This document shows, piece after piece, positions 36,523 to 45,131 of a stretch of DNA of 50,974 nt. The translations under genes and the position numbers were made by a program. Position 1 is the first letter of the stretch. Each line of letters starts with the position of its first letter. Source of the stretch: an uncultured Prevotellaceae bacterium (lineage in GTDB: Bacteria > Bacteroidota > Bacteroidia > Bacteroidales > Bacteroidaceae); contig ONDP01000021.1 of NCBI GenBank assembly GCA_900316645.1, forward strand, positions 1 to 50,974. The letters run 5' to 3'. Below the pieces are notes generated by a model that saw only the letters and a list, made by a program, of their open reading frames with translations, was not told the origin of the DNA and ran no database searches.

Positions 36523-37956
36523 ATGAAAACGAAAGAACTGTTGCTGATCCTCATGATGCTGACTCTGGGCAGGATGTCCAACGATTGTTGGGCACAGGAC
36601 AGGGCTATGAGGGTGCGCAACAAAGAGTGCCCCTCCTACATTTTCAGAGTCTGTCTTCGCGACAAACAGGGCTCCCCCTACTCGCTCGAGCGTCCTTCGC
36701 GCTATCTCTCACGCCGCTCCGTTGAACGGCGCAGTCGACAGGGATTGGTGTTGGATTCCACCGACTTACCCGTTACACCCCGTTATGTTCACGAGATAGA
36801 ACGCAAAGCCAGAATTCTCGGCACCAGCAAATGGAACAATACGGTGTTGGTGCAGATGAAGGACACCGCCGCAGTAAGCCAAATCCGGGCATTACCTTTC
36901 GTCGTTAGCTGCAAGAAGGTGTGGCAGGCTCCCGATTCCATACAGCCTACGGCACTGAAAACGAAATATGAAGAGGAGTTCCATGAATGGGACTCCGTAG
37001 GGACCACACCTTACGGACGCGCAGACGAACAGATCAAGTCTGTTCAAGGACACAAGCTCCACCATATCGACATGATGGGTAGGGGTATGATGATTGCTGT
37101 ATTGGACGGAGGCTTTAAGAATGTTGACAAGATTCCTGCCTTTTCCAAAGTCGATATCAGAGGCACTCGCGACTTTGTCTATCCTGCCTCACCATCTATC
37201 TTCTACGAACTGGACCACGGCACGAAAGTGCTGTCGGTAATGACCATCCGCAAGCCACATTATTATATAGGTACTGCTCCAGAAGCCAGTTACTGGCTGC
37301 TGAGATGCGAAGACCCTTACTCGGAACAGGAGGTGGAGGAAGACTACTGGGCGCTGGCAGCTGAGTTTGCCGACTCGGTGGGGTGCGACCTCGTCAACTC
37401 CTCGTTGGGGTATCACGATTTCGACAAGGGATTTGGTTCTCATCAGCTGTGGCAACTCGACGGACACTCGACGCTTATCAGTCACACCGCCTCTATGATG
37501 GCACAGAAAGGTATGATTCTTGTCAACTCGGCTGGTAATACGGGGATGGGACCTTGGAAGAAACTCACCTTCCCTGCTGATGCCGAGGACTGTCTCACTG
37601 TGGGTGCCGTCACTGATTTGCTGACCAATGCCCCCTTCTCGTCAGTAGGTCCCACGCAGGACGGACGAGTGAAACCCGACGTGGTGGCAATAGGTAGTCC
37701 GGCTACTGTTGTCACGGGGCGTGGTTCTATCGCTCAGGATATGGGCACATCATTTGCCACCCCTGTCATTTGCGGACTGGCAGCCTGTCTGTGGCAGGCA
37801 CTTCCCAATATGACGGCTTGCGAACTGATGGAGCTCATCCGTCAGACCAGTAATAACCAGGAACACCCCGACAACATATATGGTTACGGATTGCCTAACT
37901 TCTGGAAGGCATATATGGTGGGGATGGTTAAGGGAAGAGTGAAAAGTGAAAAGTGA
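36523..37956 (+). CDS. Exported subtilisin-like serine protease (S8)
   Basis: The start is ATG 36523 (MKTKELLLILMMLTLG, signal peptide ending near CWAQ). The longer frame from 36481 begins before the promoter. The catalytic triad is Asp195 (IAVLDGG), His232 (ELDHGTK) and Ser410 (DMGTSFATPV), with oxyanion Asn339 in NSAGN. The segment up to about 150 is a pro-domain. No C-terminal sorting domain is seen. The last codons (VKSEK) and the stop are encoded by the heptamer array that also supplies the next start codon. Confidence 0.9.
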   Translation: MKTKELLLILMMLTLGRMSNDCWAQDRAMRVRNKECPSYIFRVCLRDKQGSPYSLERPSRYLSRRSVERRSRQGLVLDSTDLPVTPRYVHEIERKARILGTSKWNNTVLVQMKDTAAVSQIRALPFVVSCKKVWQAPDSIQPTALKTKYEEEFHEWDSVGTTPYGRADEQIKSVQGHKLHHIDMMGRGMMIAVLDGGFKNVDKIPAFSKVDIRGTRDFVYPASPSIFYELDHGTKVLSVMTIRKPHYYIGTAPEASYWLLRCEDPYSEQEVEEDYWALAAEFADSVGCDLVNSSLGYHDFDKGFGSHQLWQLDGHSTLISHTASMMAQKGMILVNSAGNTGMGPWKKLTFPADAEDCLTVGAVTDLLTNAPFSSVGPTQDGRVKPDVVAIGSPATVVTGRGSIAQDMGTSFATPVICGLAACLWQALPNMTACELMELIRQTSNNQEHPDNIYGYGLPNFWKAYMVGMVKGRVKSEK

Positions 37957-37994
37957 AAAGTGAAAAGGGAAGAGTGAAAAGTGAAGAGTGAAAG
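37932..37994. repeat. Nine-unit heptamer array joining the subtilase and xseA
   Basis: Nine 7-base units (two GGGAAGA, five GTGAAAA, one GTGAAGA, one GTGAAAG) run without gaps. The subtilase TGA (37954-37956) and the xseA GTG (37981-37983) both lie in the array. Confidence 0.92.
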
Positions 37995-39150
37995 ATATAC
38001 ACTGCATACGCTGAATGCACTCGTAAGAGAGGCCATAGAAGCGGGACTACCTGATGAATATTGGGTAGAGGCTGAGTTGTCGGAATGCCGTGAGAGCCGA
38101 GGCCACTGCTATATGGAACTGGTGGAGAAAGACGAGACGTCGAACACACCTGTTGCCAAGGCTTCTGCCAAATGCTGGAAACAGACTTGGTCGATGGTGC
38201 AACCCTATTTTATGCGCACCACAGGACAGATGCTCCGTGCCGGCATGAAGGTGTTGCTGAAAGTCTATCCGCAGTTTCACGAGGCTTACGGCTTTTCATG
38301 GATTGTGACGGATATCGACCCCACATTTACCTTGGGTGATATGGCTCAGCGCCGACAGCAGATTATCCAGAAACTGAAGGAAGAGGGCGTCTTCGACCTC
38401 CAGCGCGAACTCGTCATTCCCCTGTTCTGTCAGCGCATTGCCGTTGTATCGGCAGAGACAGCTGCAGGCTATGGCGACTTCTGCCGACAACTGATGGACA
38501 ACGACTACGGACTACAGTTCTATCCCACCCTGTTTCCTGCCATTATGCAGGGCGAACAGGTGGAGCAGAGTGTGATAGCTGCCCTGAACAGCATCAACCA
38601 GCGCATAGACGATTTCGACGTGGTGGTGATTATCCGTGGAGGTGGTTCTACCAGTGACATGAGTGGATTCGACACACTGGCTTTGGCTGAAAACGTAGCC
38701 AATTTCCCCCTGCCTATCATCACGGGTATCGGACACGACAGAGACGAGTGTGTATTGGATATGGTGTCACACACCCGTGTGAAAACACCTACTGCAGCAG
38801 CTGCCTTCCTCATCACTCACCTGGCTGACACCCTGCAGCACGTCATGGACATCCAGCAGCGCCTCAGTTTTATGGTTACCATGTTGAAGACCAACTTAGA
38901 ACATCAGCTGGATCAGCGTTACGAACGCATCTGTTACGCCATCCAACAGCGCATGGTCAATGCCAGACACCATCTGGAAATGGCAGAGCAGCGCACGGTG
39001 CTACTCGACCCTACCCTGCTGTTGAAACGAGGCTACAGTATTACCCTACACAACGGCAAAGCTGTGCGCGACCCACTGGATTTGAAATCAGGCGACGTGA
39101 TTGAAACAAGAGTGGAGAAAGGAAGCTTTAAGTCAAGAATTGAGAATTGA
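37981..39150 (+). CDS. xseA: Exodeoxyribonuclease VII large subunit
   Basis: XseA is the catalytic subunit of the single-strand exonuclease VII. The OB-fold begins ERYTLHTLNALVREAIE, and the nuclease core includes VIIRGGGSTSDMSGFD, ITGIGHDRDECVLD and HTRVKTPTAAA; a coiled coil follows. At 389 residues it is slightly shorter than E. coli. The start is a GTG within the heptamer array, and no ATG is available in frame. Its last residues (IEN) and the TGA fall in a second heptamer array. Confidence 0.94.
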   Translation: MKSERYTLHTLNALVREAIEAGLPDEYWVEAELSECRESRGHCYMELVEKDETSNTPVAKASAKCWKQTWSMVQPYFMRTTGQMLRAGMKVLLKVYPQFHEAYGFSWIVTDIDPTFTLGDMAQRRQQIIQKLKEEGVFDLQRELVIPLFCQRIAVVSAETAAGYGDFCRQLMDNDYGLQFYPTLFPAIMQGEQVEQSVIAALNSINQRIDDFDVVVIIRGGGSTSDMSGFDTLALAENVANFPLPIITGIGHDRDECVLDMVSHTRVKTPTAAAAFLITHLADTLQHVMDIQQRLSFMVTMLKTNLEHQLDQRYERICYAIQQRMVNARHHLEMAEQRTVLLDPTLLLKRGYSITLHNGKAVRDPLDLKSGDVIETRVEKGSFKSRIEN

Positions 39151-39158
39151 CAATTGAA
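39138..39158. repeat. Three-unit heptamer array at the xseA end
   Basis: AATTGAG, AATTGAC and AATTGAA lie in tandem, and the second unit supplies the xseA TGA (39148-39150). Confidence 0.8.
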
Positions 39159-39176
39159 GGATTGAATGAAATAATT

Positions 39177-39359
39177 ATGAAATACGAAGAAGCATTACGG
39201 GAATTGGATGAGATTGTGCAGAAAATGGAGCGCAACGAGTATGGTATTGACGAACTGGCTACACAACTGAAAAAAGCCAAGGAACTCATCAAAATATGCA
39301 AAAATCAGTTGACAAAAACTGACGAAGACATCAAAAAGATACTCGAAGATGATAAATAA
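39177..39359 (+). CDS. xseB: Exodeoxyribonuclease VII small subunit
   Basis: The 60-residue helical protein begins MKYEEALRELDEIVQKME, the XseB signature, and is required for exonuclease VII assembly. I chose the ATG at 39177, 26 bases after the xseA stop. A TTG at 39147 inside the heptamer array would add ten residues and is less likely. Confidence 0.9.
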   Translation: MKYEEALRELDEIVQKMERNEYGIDELATQLKKAKELIKICKNQLTKTDEDIKKILEDDK

Positions 39360-39370
39360 TGCACATTTCA

Positions 39371-39402
39371 TTTGCAAGTGTGCGACAAAATATGTACTTT
39401 TG
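39371..39402 (+). promoter_or_regulatory. Promoter of ilvE
   Basis: TTTG at 39371-39374, 20 bases, then TACTTTTG at 39395-39402, 39 bases before the ATG at 39442. Confidence 0.8.
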
Positions 39403-39441
39403 CAGACAATTTAAAAGTAAAAGGACTAAAATTATTACGAT

Positions 39442-40458
39442 ATGAAAGATTTAGACTGGGGAAACCTATCGTTCGGTTATATGAAGACCGACTACAACGT
39501 ACGCTGTTACTATCGTGACGGCAAGTGGGGCGAGATTGAAGTTTGCTCCGACGAGTATCTGAAAATGCACATGGCAGCTACCTGTCTGCACTACGGACAG
39601 GAGGCTTTCGAAGGTCTGAAGGCCTACCGCTGCAAGGATGGTAAGGTGCGCATTTTCCGTGTAGAGGAGAATGCTGCTCGTCTGCAGTCAACCTGTCGCG
39701 GCATCCTGATGCCCGAACTGCCTACCGACCTGTTTGTGGAAATGGTGAAGAAGGTGGTACGCCTCAACCAGGAGTGGATTCCTACCTACGAGAGCGGTGC
39801 CACACTGTATATCCGTCCGCTGCTCATCGGAACGAGTGCCCAGGTGGGTGTTCATCCCTCTAAGGAATACTGCTTCCTGATTTTCGTTACTCCCGTAGGT
39901 CCATACTTCAAGGGTGGATTCTCAAGCAACCCCTACGTCATTGTACGCGACTACGACCGTTCGGCTCCCCTCGGCACAGGTAAGTATAAGGTGGGTGGCA
40001 ACTATGCCGCTTCGCTCTTTGCCAACAACCTGGCTCACGAGAAGGGTTATGCCTGCGAGTTCTACCTCGACGCCAAGGAGAAGAAATACATCGACGAGTG
40101 TGGTGCTGCCAACTTCTTCGGTATCAAGAACAACACCTATGTCACTCCGAAGTCAACCTCTATCCTACCCTCCATCACCAACAAGAGTCTGATGCAGGTG
40201 GCAGAGGACTTAGGTCTGAAGGTTGAGCGCCGTCCTATTCCCGAGGAGGAACTGGAGACCTTCGAAGAGGCTGGTGCTTGCGGAACAGCCGCTGTTATCT
40301 CGCCTATCTCCTACATCGACGACCTGGAGACGGGCAAGCGTTACGACTTCGGTGAGAAGCCAGGTCCTATCTCCAAGAAACTCTTCGACACCCTGCGTGG
40401 CATCCAGTATGGTGAGATTGAAGACAAGCACGGATGGACCACCGTTGTTATTGAGTAA
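39442..40458 (+). CDS. ilvE: Branched-chain amino acid aminotransferase
   Basis: This class IV PLP aminotransferase performs the last step of Val, Leu and Ile synthesis. The 338 residues show HYGQEAFEGLKAYR, the Schiff-base lysine in GTGKYKVGGNYAAS, ECGAANFFG and the C-terminal GTAAVISPI. It belongs to the longer (mitochondrial-like) subgroup. The membrane-protein gene follows after 26 bases. Confidence 0.95.
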   Translation: MKDLDWGNLSFGYMKTDYNVRCYYRDGKWGEIEVCSDEYLKMHMAATCLHYGQEAFEGLKAYRCKDGKVRIFRVEENAARLQSTCRGILMPELPTDLFVEMVKKVVRLNQEWIPTYESGATLYIRPLLIGTSAQVGVHPSKEYCFLIFVTPVGPYFKGGFSSNPYVIVRDYDRSAPLGTGKYKVGGNYAASLFANNLAHEKGYACEFYLDAKEKKYIDECGAANFFGIKNNTYVTPKSTSILPSITNKSLMQVAEDLGLKVERRPIPEEELETFEEAGACGTAAVISPISYIDDLETGKRYDFGEKPGPISKKLFDTLRGIQYGEIEDKHGWTTVVIE

Positions 40459-40484
40459 TATCCAACTTCAAAAAACTTACGAAT

Positions 40485-41093
40485 ATGGGAAATAATCAAT
40501 CTTACAAGAATCGCGCCCTTGCTTCTTTGGAAGGCAAGTGGACGAATGGTATCATTGCTGCCGTTATCTATCTGTTGATTACAGGTTGTGTGGGACAAGC
40601 AGGCTCCATCATGTTCGACGGCATTACCGGCTATGGTGTGTCTGGTTTCTGGTGGTTGCTCTGCATGCCTCTGGAATGGGGTTTCACGGTATATTTCCTG
40701 AACCTCATCCGCAACGAGGACATTGCCTACGAGCGCGTGTTCGACGGTTATAAGGATTTCATCCGCGTGGGTCTTGCTGAATTCCTAATCTGCGTATGTG
40801 TGATTATCGGCTGTATCCTGCTGATTATTCCTGGCATCATCCTCTCTTTGATGTTTTCACAGACTGAATACATCATGAAGGACGACCCACAGATCAGTGC
40901 TGCCGACGCTATGAAGAAGAGTGCCGAAATGATGCAGGGACATAAGATGGAACTGTTCTGGCTGTTGCTGAGCTTTATCGGTTGGGGCATCCTGTGCGTG
41001 TTAACCTTCGGTTTCGGTTTCATCTTCCTGCTTCCTTACATGAGCAGTGCTCTGTCTCACTTCTATGAGGACTTGAAAGCCGAGAACGCATGA
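40485..41093 (+). CDS. DUF975-like integral membrane protein
   Basis: The 202 residues start with a cytoplasmic [16 protein letters not shown] segment. About four to five hydrophobic segments follow, including [19 protein letters not shown], a pattern I associate with DUF975-type proteins, and a [21 protein letters not shown] loop. The function is unknown. The stop overlaps trmB by four bases. Confidence 0.75.
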   Translation: MGNNQSYKNRALASLEGKWTNGIIAAVIYLLITGCVGQAGSIMFDGITGYGVSGFWWLLCMPLEWGFTVYFLNLIRNEDIAYERVFDGYKDFIRVGLAEFLICVCVIIGCILLIIPGIILSLMFSQTEYIMKDDPQISAADAMKKSAEMMQGHKMELFWLLLSFIGWGILCVLTFGFGFIFLLPYMSSALSHFYEDLKAENA

Positions 41094-41860
41094 GTAAAGG
41101 CAAGCTGGCGAAATTCGCCGACATGGAAACTTACGAGAACGTGTTCCAGTACCCCTTTTCGGTGGTGGAACACGTTCCGTTTGAGATGCAAGGCCACTGG
41201 CACGAACAGTATTTCCACAACGACCATCCTATCGTACTGGAGTTAGGTTGTGGCAAGGGAGAATATACCGTTGGACTGGCGAAGCGCTATCCCGACATGA
41301 ACTTCATCGGTGTGGACATCAAAGGTGCCCGCATGTGGACGGGTGCTACACAGGCTATCCAAGAGGGATTGAAGAACGTGGCATTTCTACGTACGAACAT
41401 TGAGGTGATAGACCGTTTCTTCTCGCCTGGTGAGGTACAGGAGATTTGGTTGACATTCAGCGACCCCCAGATGAAGAATCCACGTAAGCGACTGACTTCT
41501 ACGTACTTCATGAACCGCTATCGCCATTTCCTCATTGACGGAGGCATCATCCATCTGAAGACGGACTCCAACTTCCTCTTCACCTATACTACTTATATGG
41601 TAGAGAAGAACCACCTGCCCCTAGACTTCCGCACCGAGAATCTGTATGGCAGTACGCACAGCGATCCCGTCGCTGCCAAAGCTGCCTCTATTCAAACGTA
41701 CTATGAACAGATGTGGATAGACAGAGGACTCGATATCCGTTATATGCTATTCCATCTGCCCCATGAAGGTGAATTGGTAGAGCCGGATATAGAAATCCCC
41801 CTTGACGACTACCGCTCTTACCGTCGTGATAAGCGCAGCCCCTTAGAAACAGCGAAGTGA
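41090..41860 (+). CDS. trmB: tRNA (guanine-N7)-methyltransferase
   Basis: TrmB methylates G46 in tRNA variable loops. The SAM motif is [15 protein letters not shown], with [11 protein letters not shown] and the TrmB-specific [15 protein letters not shown]. The length is 256. It ends the ilvE unit; its TGA lies in the left arm of a 13-bp inverted repeat that probably terminates transcription. Confidence 0.93.
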   Translation: MSKGKLAKFADMETYENVFQYPFSVVEHVPFEMQGHWHEQYFHNDHPIVLELGCGKGEYTVGLAKRYPDMNFIGVDIKGARMWTGATQAIQEGLKNVAFLRTNIEVIDRFFSPGEVQEIWLTFSDPQMKNPRKRLTSTYFMNRYRHFLIDGGIIHLKTDSNFLFTYTTYMVEKNHLPLDFRTENLYGSTHSDPVAAKAASIQTYYEQMWIDRGLDIRYMLFHLPHEGELVEPDIEIPLDDYRSYRRDKRSPLETAK

Positions 41861-41884
41861 AAAGTTGCAATAACTTTTCACTTC
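41854..41884. terminator. Inverted repeat over the trmB stop, probable terminator
   Basis: GAAGTGAAAAGTT (41854-41866) and AACTTTTCACTTC (41872-41884) form a perfect 13-bp stem with a 5-base loop. The arms contain the GTGAAAA heptamer, and the right arm continues into two opposite-orientation heptamers (TTCTCAT, TTCTTCC). Confidence 0.65.
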
Positions 41885-41893
41885 TCATTTCTT

Positions 41894-41936
41894 CCCCCTT
41901 TCTCCCCTCTCTAAAGGAGAGGGGTCGGGGGTGAGG
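41894..41936. repeat. GC-rich dispersed palindromic element, intergenic copy
   Basis: The form is CCCCCTTTCTCCCCTC, 6-base loop, GAGAGGGG, then TCGGGGGTGAGG. It lies between the convergent trmB and phosphohexomutase genes and resembles the copies at 2500-2533 and 48269-48312. Confidence 0.8.
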
Positions 41937-41942
41937 CTCTTT

Positions 41943-43334
41943 TCACTTCATATCATACACCACTTGCATCAGTTTCTTGCCGATAGCGTCGGCCTCCTCC
42001 ATAGTGGCAGCCTCGCTATAGACGCGGATGATGGGTTCGGTGTTCGACTTACGCAGGTGTACCCACTTGTCGGGGAAGTCAATCTTCACACCGTCAATAT
42101 CGTTCACCTGTGCTGTAGCGTCGGAAGCAAACATTTCCTTCACCTTCACCAGTATGGCATCAACATCCGTTTCAGGAGTCAGGTCGATACGGTTCTTGGC
42201 TATCTGATAGTCGGGGAATGTCTTGCGCAACTCACTGACCTTACAACCTTTCTTCGCAAGAGAAGTCAGGAAGAGGGCGATACCCACCAGTGCGTCACGT
42301 CCGTAGTGGCTCTCGGGATAAATCACTCCACCGTTGCCCTCGCCACCGATAACGGCATTCACCTCCTTCATCTTCGTGGTGACATTCACCTCACCCACAG
42401 CGGCAGCACTGTACTGTCCACCGTGTTTCTCGGTCACATCACGCAAGGCACGAGTCGAAGAAAGATTCGAAACGGTATTGCCGGGAGTCTGCGACAGCAC
42501 ATAGTCTGCCACACTCACCAGTGTATATTCCTCGCCAAACATCTTTCCGTCTTCACAGATAAAGGCCAGACGGTCCACATCGGGATCCACCACGATACCC
42601 AAGTCGTATTTGCCGGTCTTCATCTCGTCCATAATGCCCTGCAGGTTTTTCTCCAAAGGCTCCGGGTTGTGGGCAAAGTCGCCATTGGGTTCACCGTTCA
42701 GAATAGTATATTCCACACCCAGCTGCTCTAAGAGTTTGGGCAGGATGATGCCACCCACACTATTGATGGTATCTACACACACCTTGAACTTAGCCTGCTT
42801 CACAGCCTCCACGTCAACCAGTTTCAGCTGCAGCACACTCTCAATATGGCGGTCATCAAACGAATTGTCCTGTCTGTATTTACCCAATTGGTCCACCTCG
42901 GCATATTCGAAATTCTCACGCTGGGCAATAGCCAGTACAATAGCACCGTCGGCAGCAGAGAGGAATTCACCTTTCTCGTTCAGCAGTTTCAGGGCATTCC
43001 ACTGGCGTGGGTTATGCGAAGCCGTGATGATGATACCACCGTCGGCACCGTTCATCGTCACTGCCAACTCCGTTGTCGGTGTGGTAGCATAGCCGATGTC
43101 TATCACGTCGTAGCCCACCCCCATCAGGGTGCCACAAACCACATTCTTCACCATCTCGCCTGAGATACGAGCGTCACGTCCCACTACAATCTTGTTCGAG
43201 AAGCTCTGCTTATTGCGACGGATAAACTGTGCATAAGCTGTTGTAAACTTCACGATGTCCAGTGGATTCAACGTGTCACCAGGGGCTCCGCCGATAGTTC
43301 CGCGGATACCTGAAATTGATTTAATCAGTGTCAT
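41943..43334 (-). CDS. Phosphohexomutase (phosphoglucosamine mutase-like)
   Basis: This four-domain phosphohexomutase of 463 residues has the active phosphoserine Ser106 in ITASHNPRQWNALKL, the Mg loop DPDVDRLAF, the sugar loop GEGNGGV and the phosphate loop SNTEPIIRVY. The opening SISGIRGTIGG fits the GlmM-like group in Bacteroidetes, which would make glucosamine-1-phosphate for cell-wall precursors. A phosphomannomutase role cannot be excluded. It is two bases after the lipoprotein gene. Confidence 0.88.
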   Translation of the reverse strand: MTLIKSISGIRGTIGGAPGDTLNPLDIVKFTTAYAQFIRRNKQSFSNKIVVGRDARISGEMVKNVVCGTLMGVGYDVIDIGYATTPTTELAVTMNGADGGIIITASHNPRQWNALKLLNEKGEFLSAADGAIVLAIAQRENFEYAEVDQLGKYRQDNSFDDRHIESVLQLKLVDVEAVKQAKFKVCVDTINSVGGIILPKLLEQLGVEYTILNGEPNGDFAHNPEPLEKNLQGIMDEMKTGKYDLGIVVDPDVDRLAFICEDGKMFGEEYTLVSVADYVLSQTPGNTVSNLSSTRALRDVTEKHGGQYSAAAVGEVNVTTKMKEVNAVIGGEGNGGVIYPESHYGRDALVGIALFLTSLAKKGCKVSELRKTFPDYQIAKNRIDLTPETDVDAILVKVKEMFASDATAQVNDIDGVKIDFPDKWVHLRKSNTEPIIRVYSEAATMEEADAIGKKLMQVVYDMK

Positions 43335-43336
43335 TA

Positions 43337-43993
43337 TTAATTAGCTCTTTCGTAAGTAATCTCGTAATAGCAGGGGTAAACACTCGACGAGGCATCTACC
43401 GTTCCCTGTGAATGGGGCACTATCAGGCACACCTTCGCTATCTCGCCATCTGCCCATCTGCCCAGGTTCACATAGGCCAGTGGCACCATCCATCCTGAAG
43501 GCACTGATGCCGAACCGTGGAAGGTGTACATGGCTCCTGAGACAAAAGAACCTGAGAACGAACTGCCCAAACGCTCTACCGACATCTTGTCGGGAGCACT
43601 CGAGTAGTCGTAGCGCTGGTTGTTATATATCACATAATATGGTATATCGTTTCTCACCAACATCTTGTCTTCCTTGATGTTATACTCCGAGAAGCGAGCC
43701 AGAATCTCCAGTGTCTCACCGTCCTTCATCTTCGTGCCGCAACCCTGGCGCACTATCTGCATATAGACACCGCTCTTGTCCAGATAGACGAACTCGTTCA
43801 TGCTCACATCCGTCGTCTCTCCCTGCTTGGTAAACTCCGCCTGGCTTATCACTTTGATATTCTCATTTTGGATATAACGATTAATGGCATCACGCTCCGC
43901 CTCTTTCAGGTCGGAATAGGTTTCGCCATTCTTACAGCCGGTCATCACCAGCACACCGCAAAGCACTGTCAACAGACAATATATTTTCTTCAT
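43337..43993 (-). CDS. DUF4827-like lipoprotein
   Basis: The 218 residues begin with a lipoprotein signal (lipobox VMTGC, Cys20) and continue with a helical start (YSDLKEAERDAINRYIQ). A beta-rich domain then resembles FKBP-like folds (GTKMKDGETLEILARFSEYN, GWMVPLAYVNLGRW). It resembles the Bacteroidales DUF4827 family of unknown function, from memory. It is likely anchored in the envelope and is cotranscribed with the phosphohexomutase. Confidence 0.75.
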   Translation of the reverse strand: MKKIYCLLTVLCGVLVMTGCKNGETYSDLKEAERDAINRYIQNENIKVISQAEFTKQGETTDVSMNEFVYLDKSGVYMQIVRQGCGTKMKDGETLEILARFSEYNIKEDKMLVRNDIPYYVIYNNQRYDYSSAPDKMSVERLGSSFSGSFVSGAMYTFHGSASVPSGWMVPLAYVNLGRWADGEIAKVCLIVPHSQGTVDASSSVYPCYYEITYERAN

Positions 43994-44061
43994 CTTGCAC
44001 TAACTAAATTAATTTCGGGCGCAAATTTACAAATAAATTACCAATTATCGGCAATATTAGG

Positions 44062-45096
44062 CTACTTTAACGTGTCTTCGAAATGAATAATGGCTCGTTT
44101 CACGATTTCCACCGCCTCATCCATCGTACATTGCAGCTTACCTCCCGACGCATTCAGATGACCTCCGCCGTTGAAGAACAGCTCTGCCATCTTGTTGCAG
44201 GGGAAATCATCCACTGAACGCAGACTCACCCATATCATGTTGTTGCGCTCCGTGTCCTCACGCAGCGAAATACTCAGTTTCAGTCCCTTTATCTGCAGCG
44301 GCATATTCACCAGCCCCTCGGCGTCGCCCTTGATGAAATGGTAGCGCTTCAGGTCGCTCTTTGTCAGCGTATAGAAGGCAGCGTGGCGCTCGTTGTCCAC
44401 CACCAGTTTATGACACAGCACGTATCCCACCAGTCTCATGCGGTGCTCGCTGTAGTTATGATACACGTTGCGGTATATCTTGTCCTTGTCAATACGCTTG
44501 GTCAGCAACTGACTGATGATAAAGAATATCTCGGGGCGCGTCGAGTTAAACGTAAAGCCGCCCGTATCAGTCATCATTCCGCAATAGATGGGAATGGCGA
44601 AATGCTTGCCCTGGCGCTCGTAGAGCCCCATCTGCCATACCAGTCGGAACACCAGTTCGCACGTTGACGACATCTCGGGGTGCGATATGGTCAGCACTGC
44701 ATCCACGTCAGGCTCCAGGTGGTGGTCTATCAGCACCTTCTTGGCTGGCGAAGTCTTCAGTGCCTCCTCCATCTCCTCCGTTCTCGACAGTGTGTTGAAA
44801 TCGAGGCAGAACACCAGGTCGGCAATCTTCAACACCGTATCTACATAGTCCTTGCGCTTGTCGTAGCGCACTATCTTCTCTTGGTTCGGCAACCATTTCA
44901 GGTAGTCGGGATATTGGTCGGGAGCCACCATCAGCGGTTCCTTACCCATTGTTCTCAACACCTCAGCCCACCCTAACATGGAGCCCATTGCGTCGCCGTC
45001 GGCATTCACGTGGCAACACAGCACAATTGTCTCTGCCTTATCGATAAGGGAGTGCAGTTGGCTGCACTCCCCCTCGCTCATTATATTTTCCAACAT
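44062..45096 (-). CDS. nrnA: DHH/DHHA1 phosphoesterase (NrnA-like)
   Basis: This bifunctional oligoribonuclease/pAp-phosphatase type enzyme has HVNADGDAMGS, LVFCLDFN, the DHH motif LIDHHLEPD and the C-terminal DHHA1 glycine motif FNGGGHLNASGG. I start it at the ATG 45094-45096 (MLENIMSEGECS); a TTG at 45114 in the heptamer array would give a longer form. It follows the nucleotidyltransferase gene. Confidence 0.88.
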   Translation of the reverse strand: MLENIMSEGECSQLHSLIDKAETIVLCCHVNADGDAMGSMLGWAEVLRTMGKEPLMVAPDQYPDYLKWLPNQEKIVRYDKRKDYVDTVLKIADLVFCLDFNTLSRTEEMEEALKTSPAKKVLIDHHLEPDVDAVLTISHPEMSSTCELVFRLVWQMGLYERQGKHFAIPIYCGMMTDTGGFTFNSTRPEIFFIISQLLTKRIDKDKIYRNVYHNYSEHRMRLVGYVLCHKLVVDNERHAAFYTLTKSDLKRYHFIKGDAEGLVNMPLQIKGLKLSISLREDTERNNMIWVSLRSVDDFPCNKMAELFFNGGGHLNASGGKLQCTMDEAVEIVKRAIIHFEDTLK

Positions 45097-45103
45097 CAAT
45101 CTT

Positions 45104-45131
45104 TCAATTGTCAATTATCAATTGTCAATTA
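45104..45131. repeat. Heptamer array between the nucleotidyltransferase and nrnA
   Basis: Four 7-base units (plus strand TCAATTG, TCAATTA, TCAATTG, TCAATTA) end at the last base of the nucleotidyltransferase stop complement (45129-45131). In gene direction the units are CAATTGA/TAATTGA and contain TGA. Confidence 0.88.
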
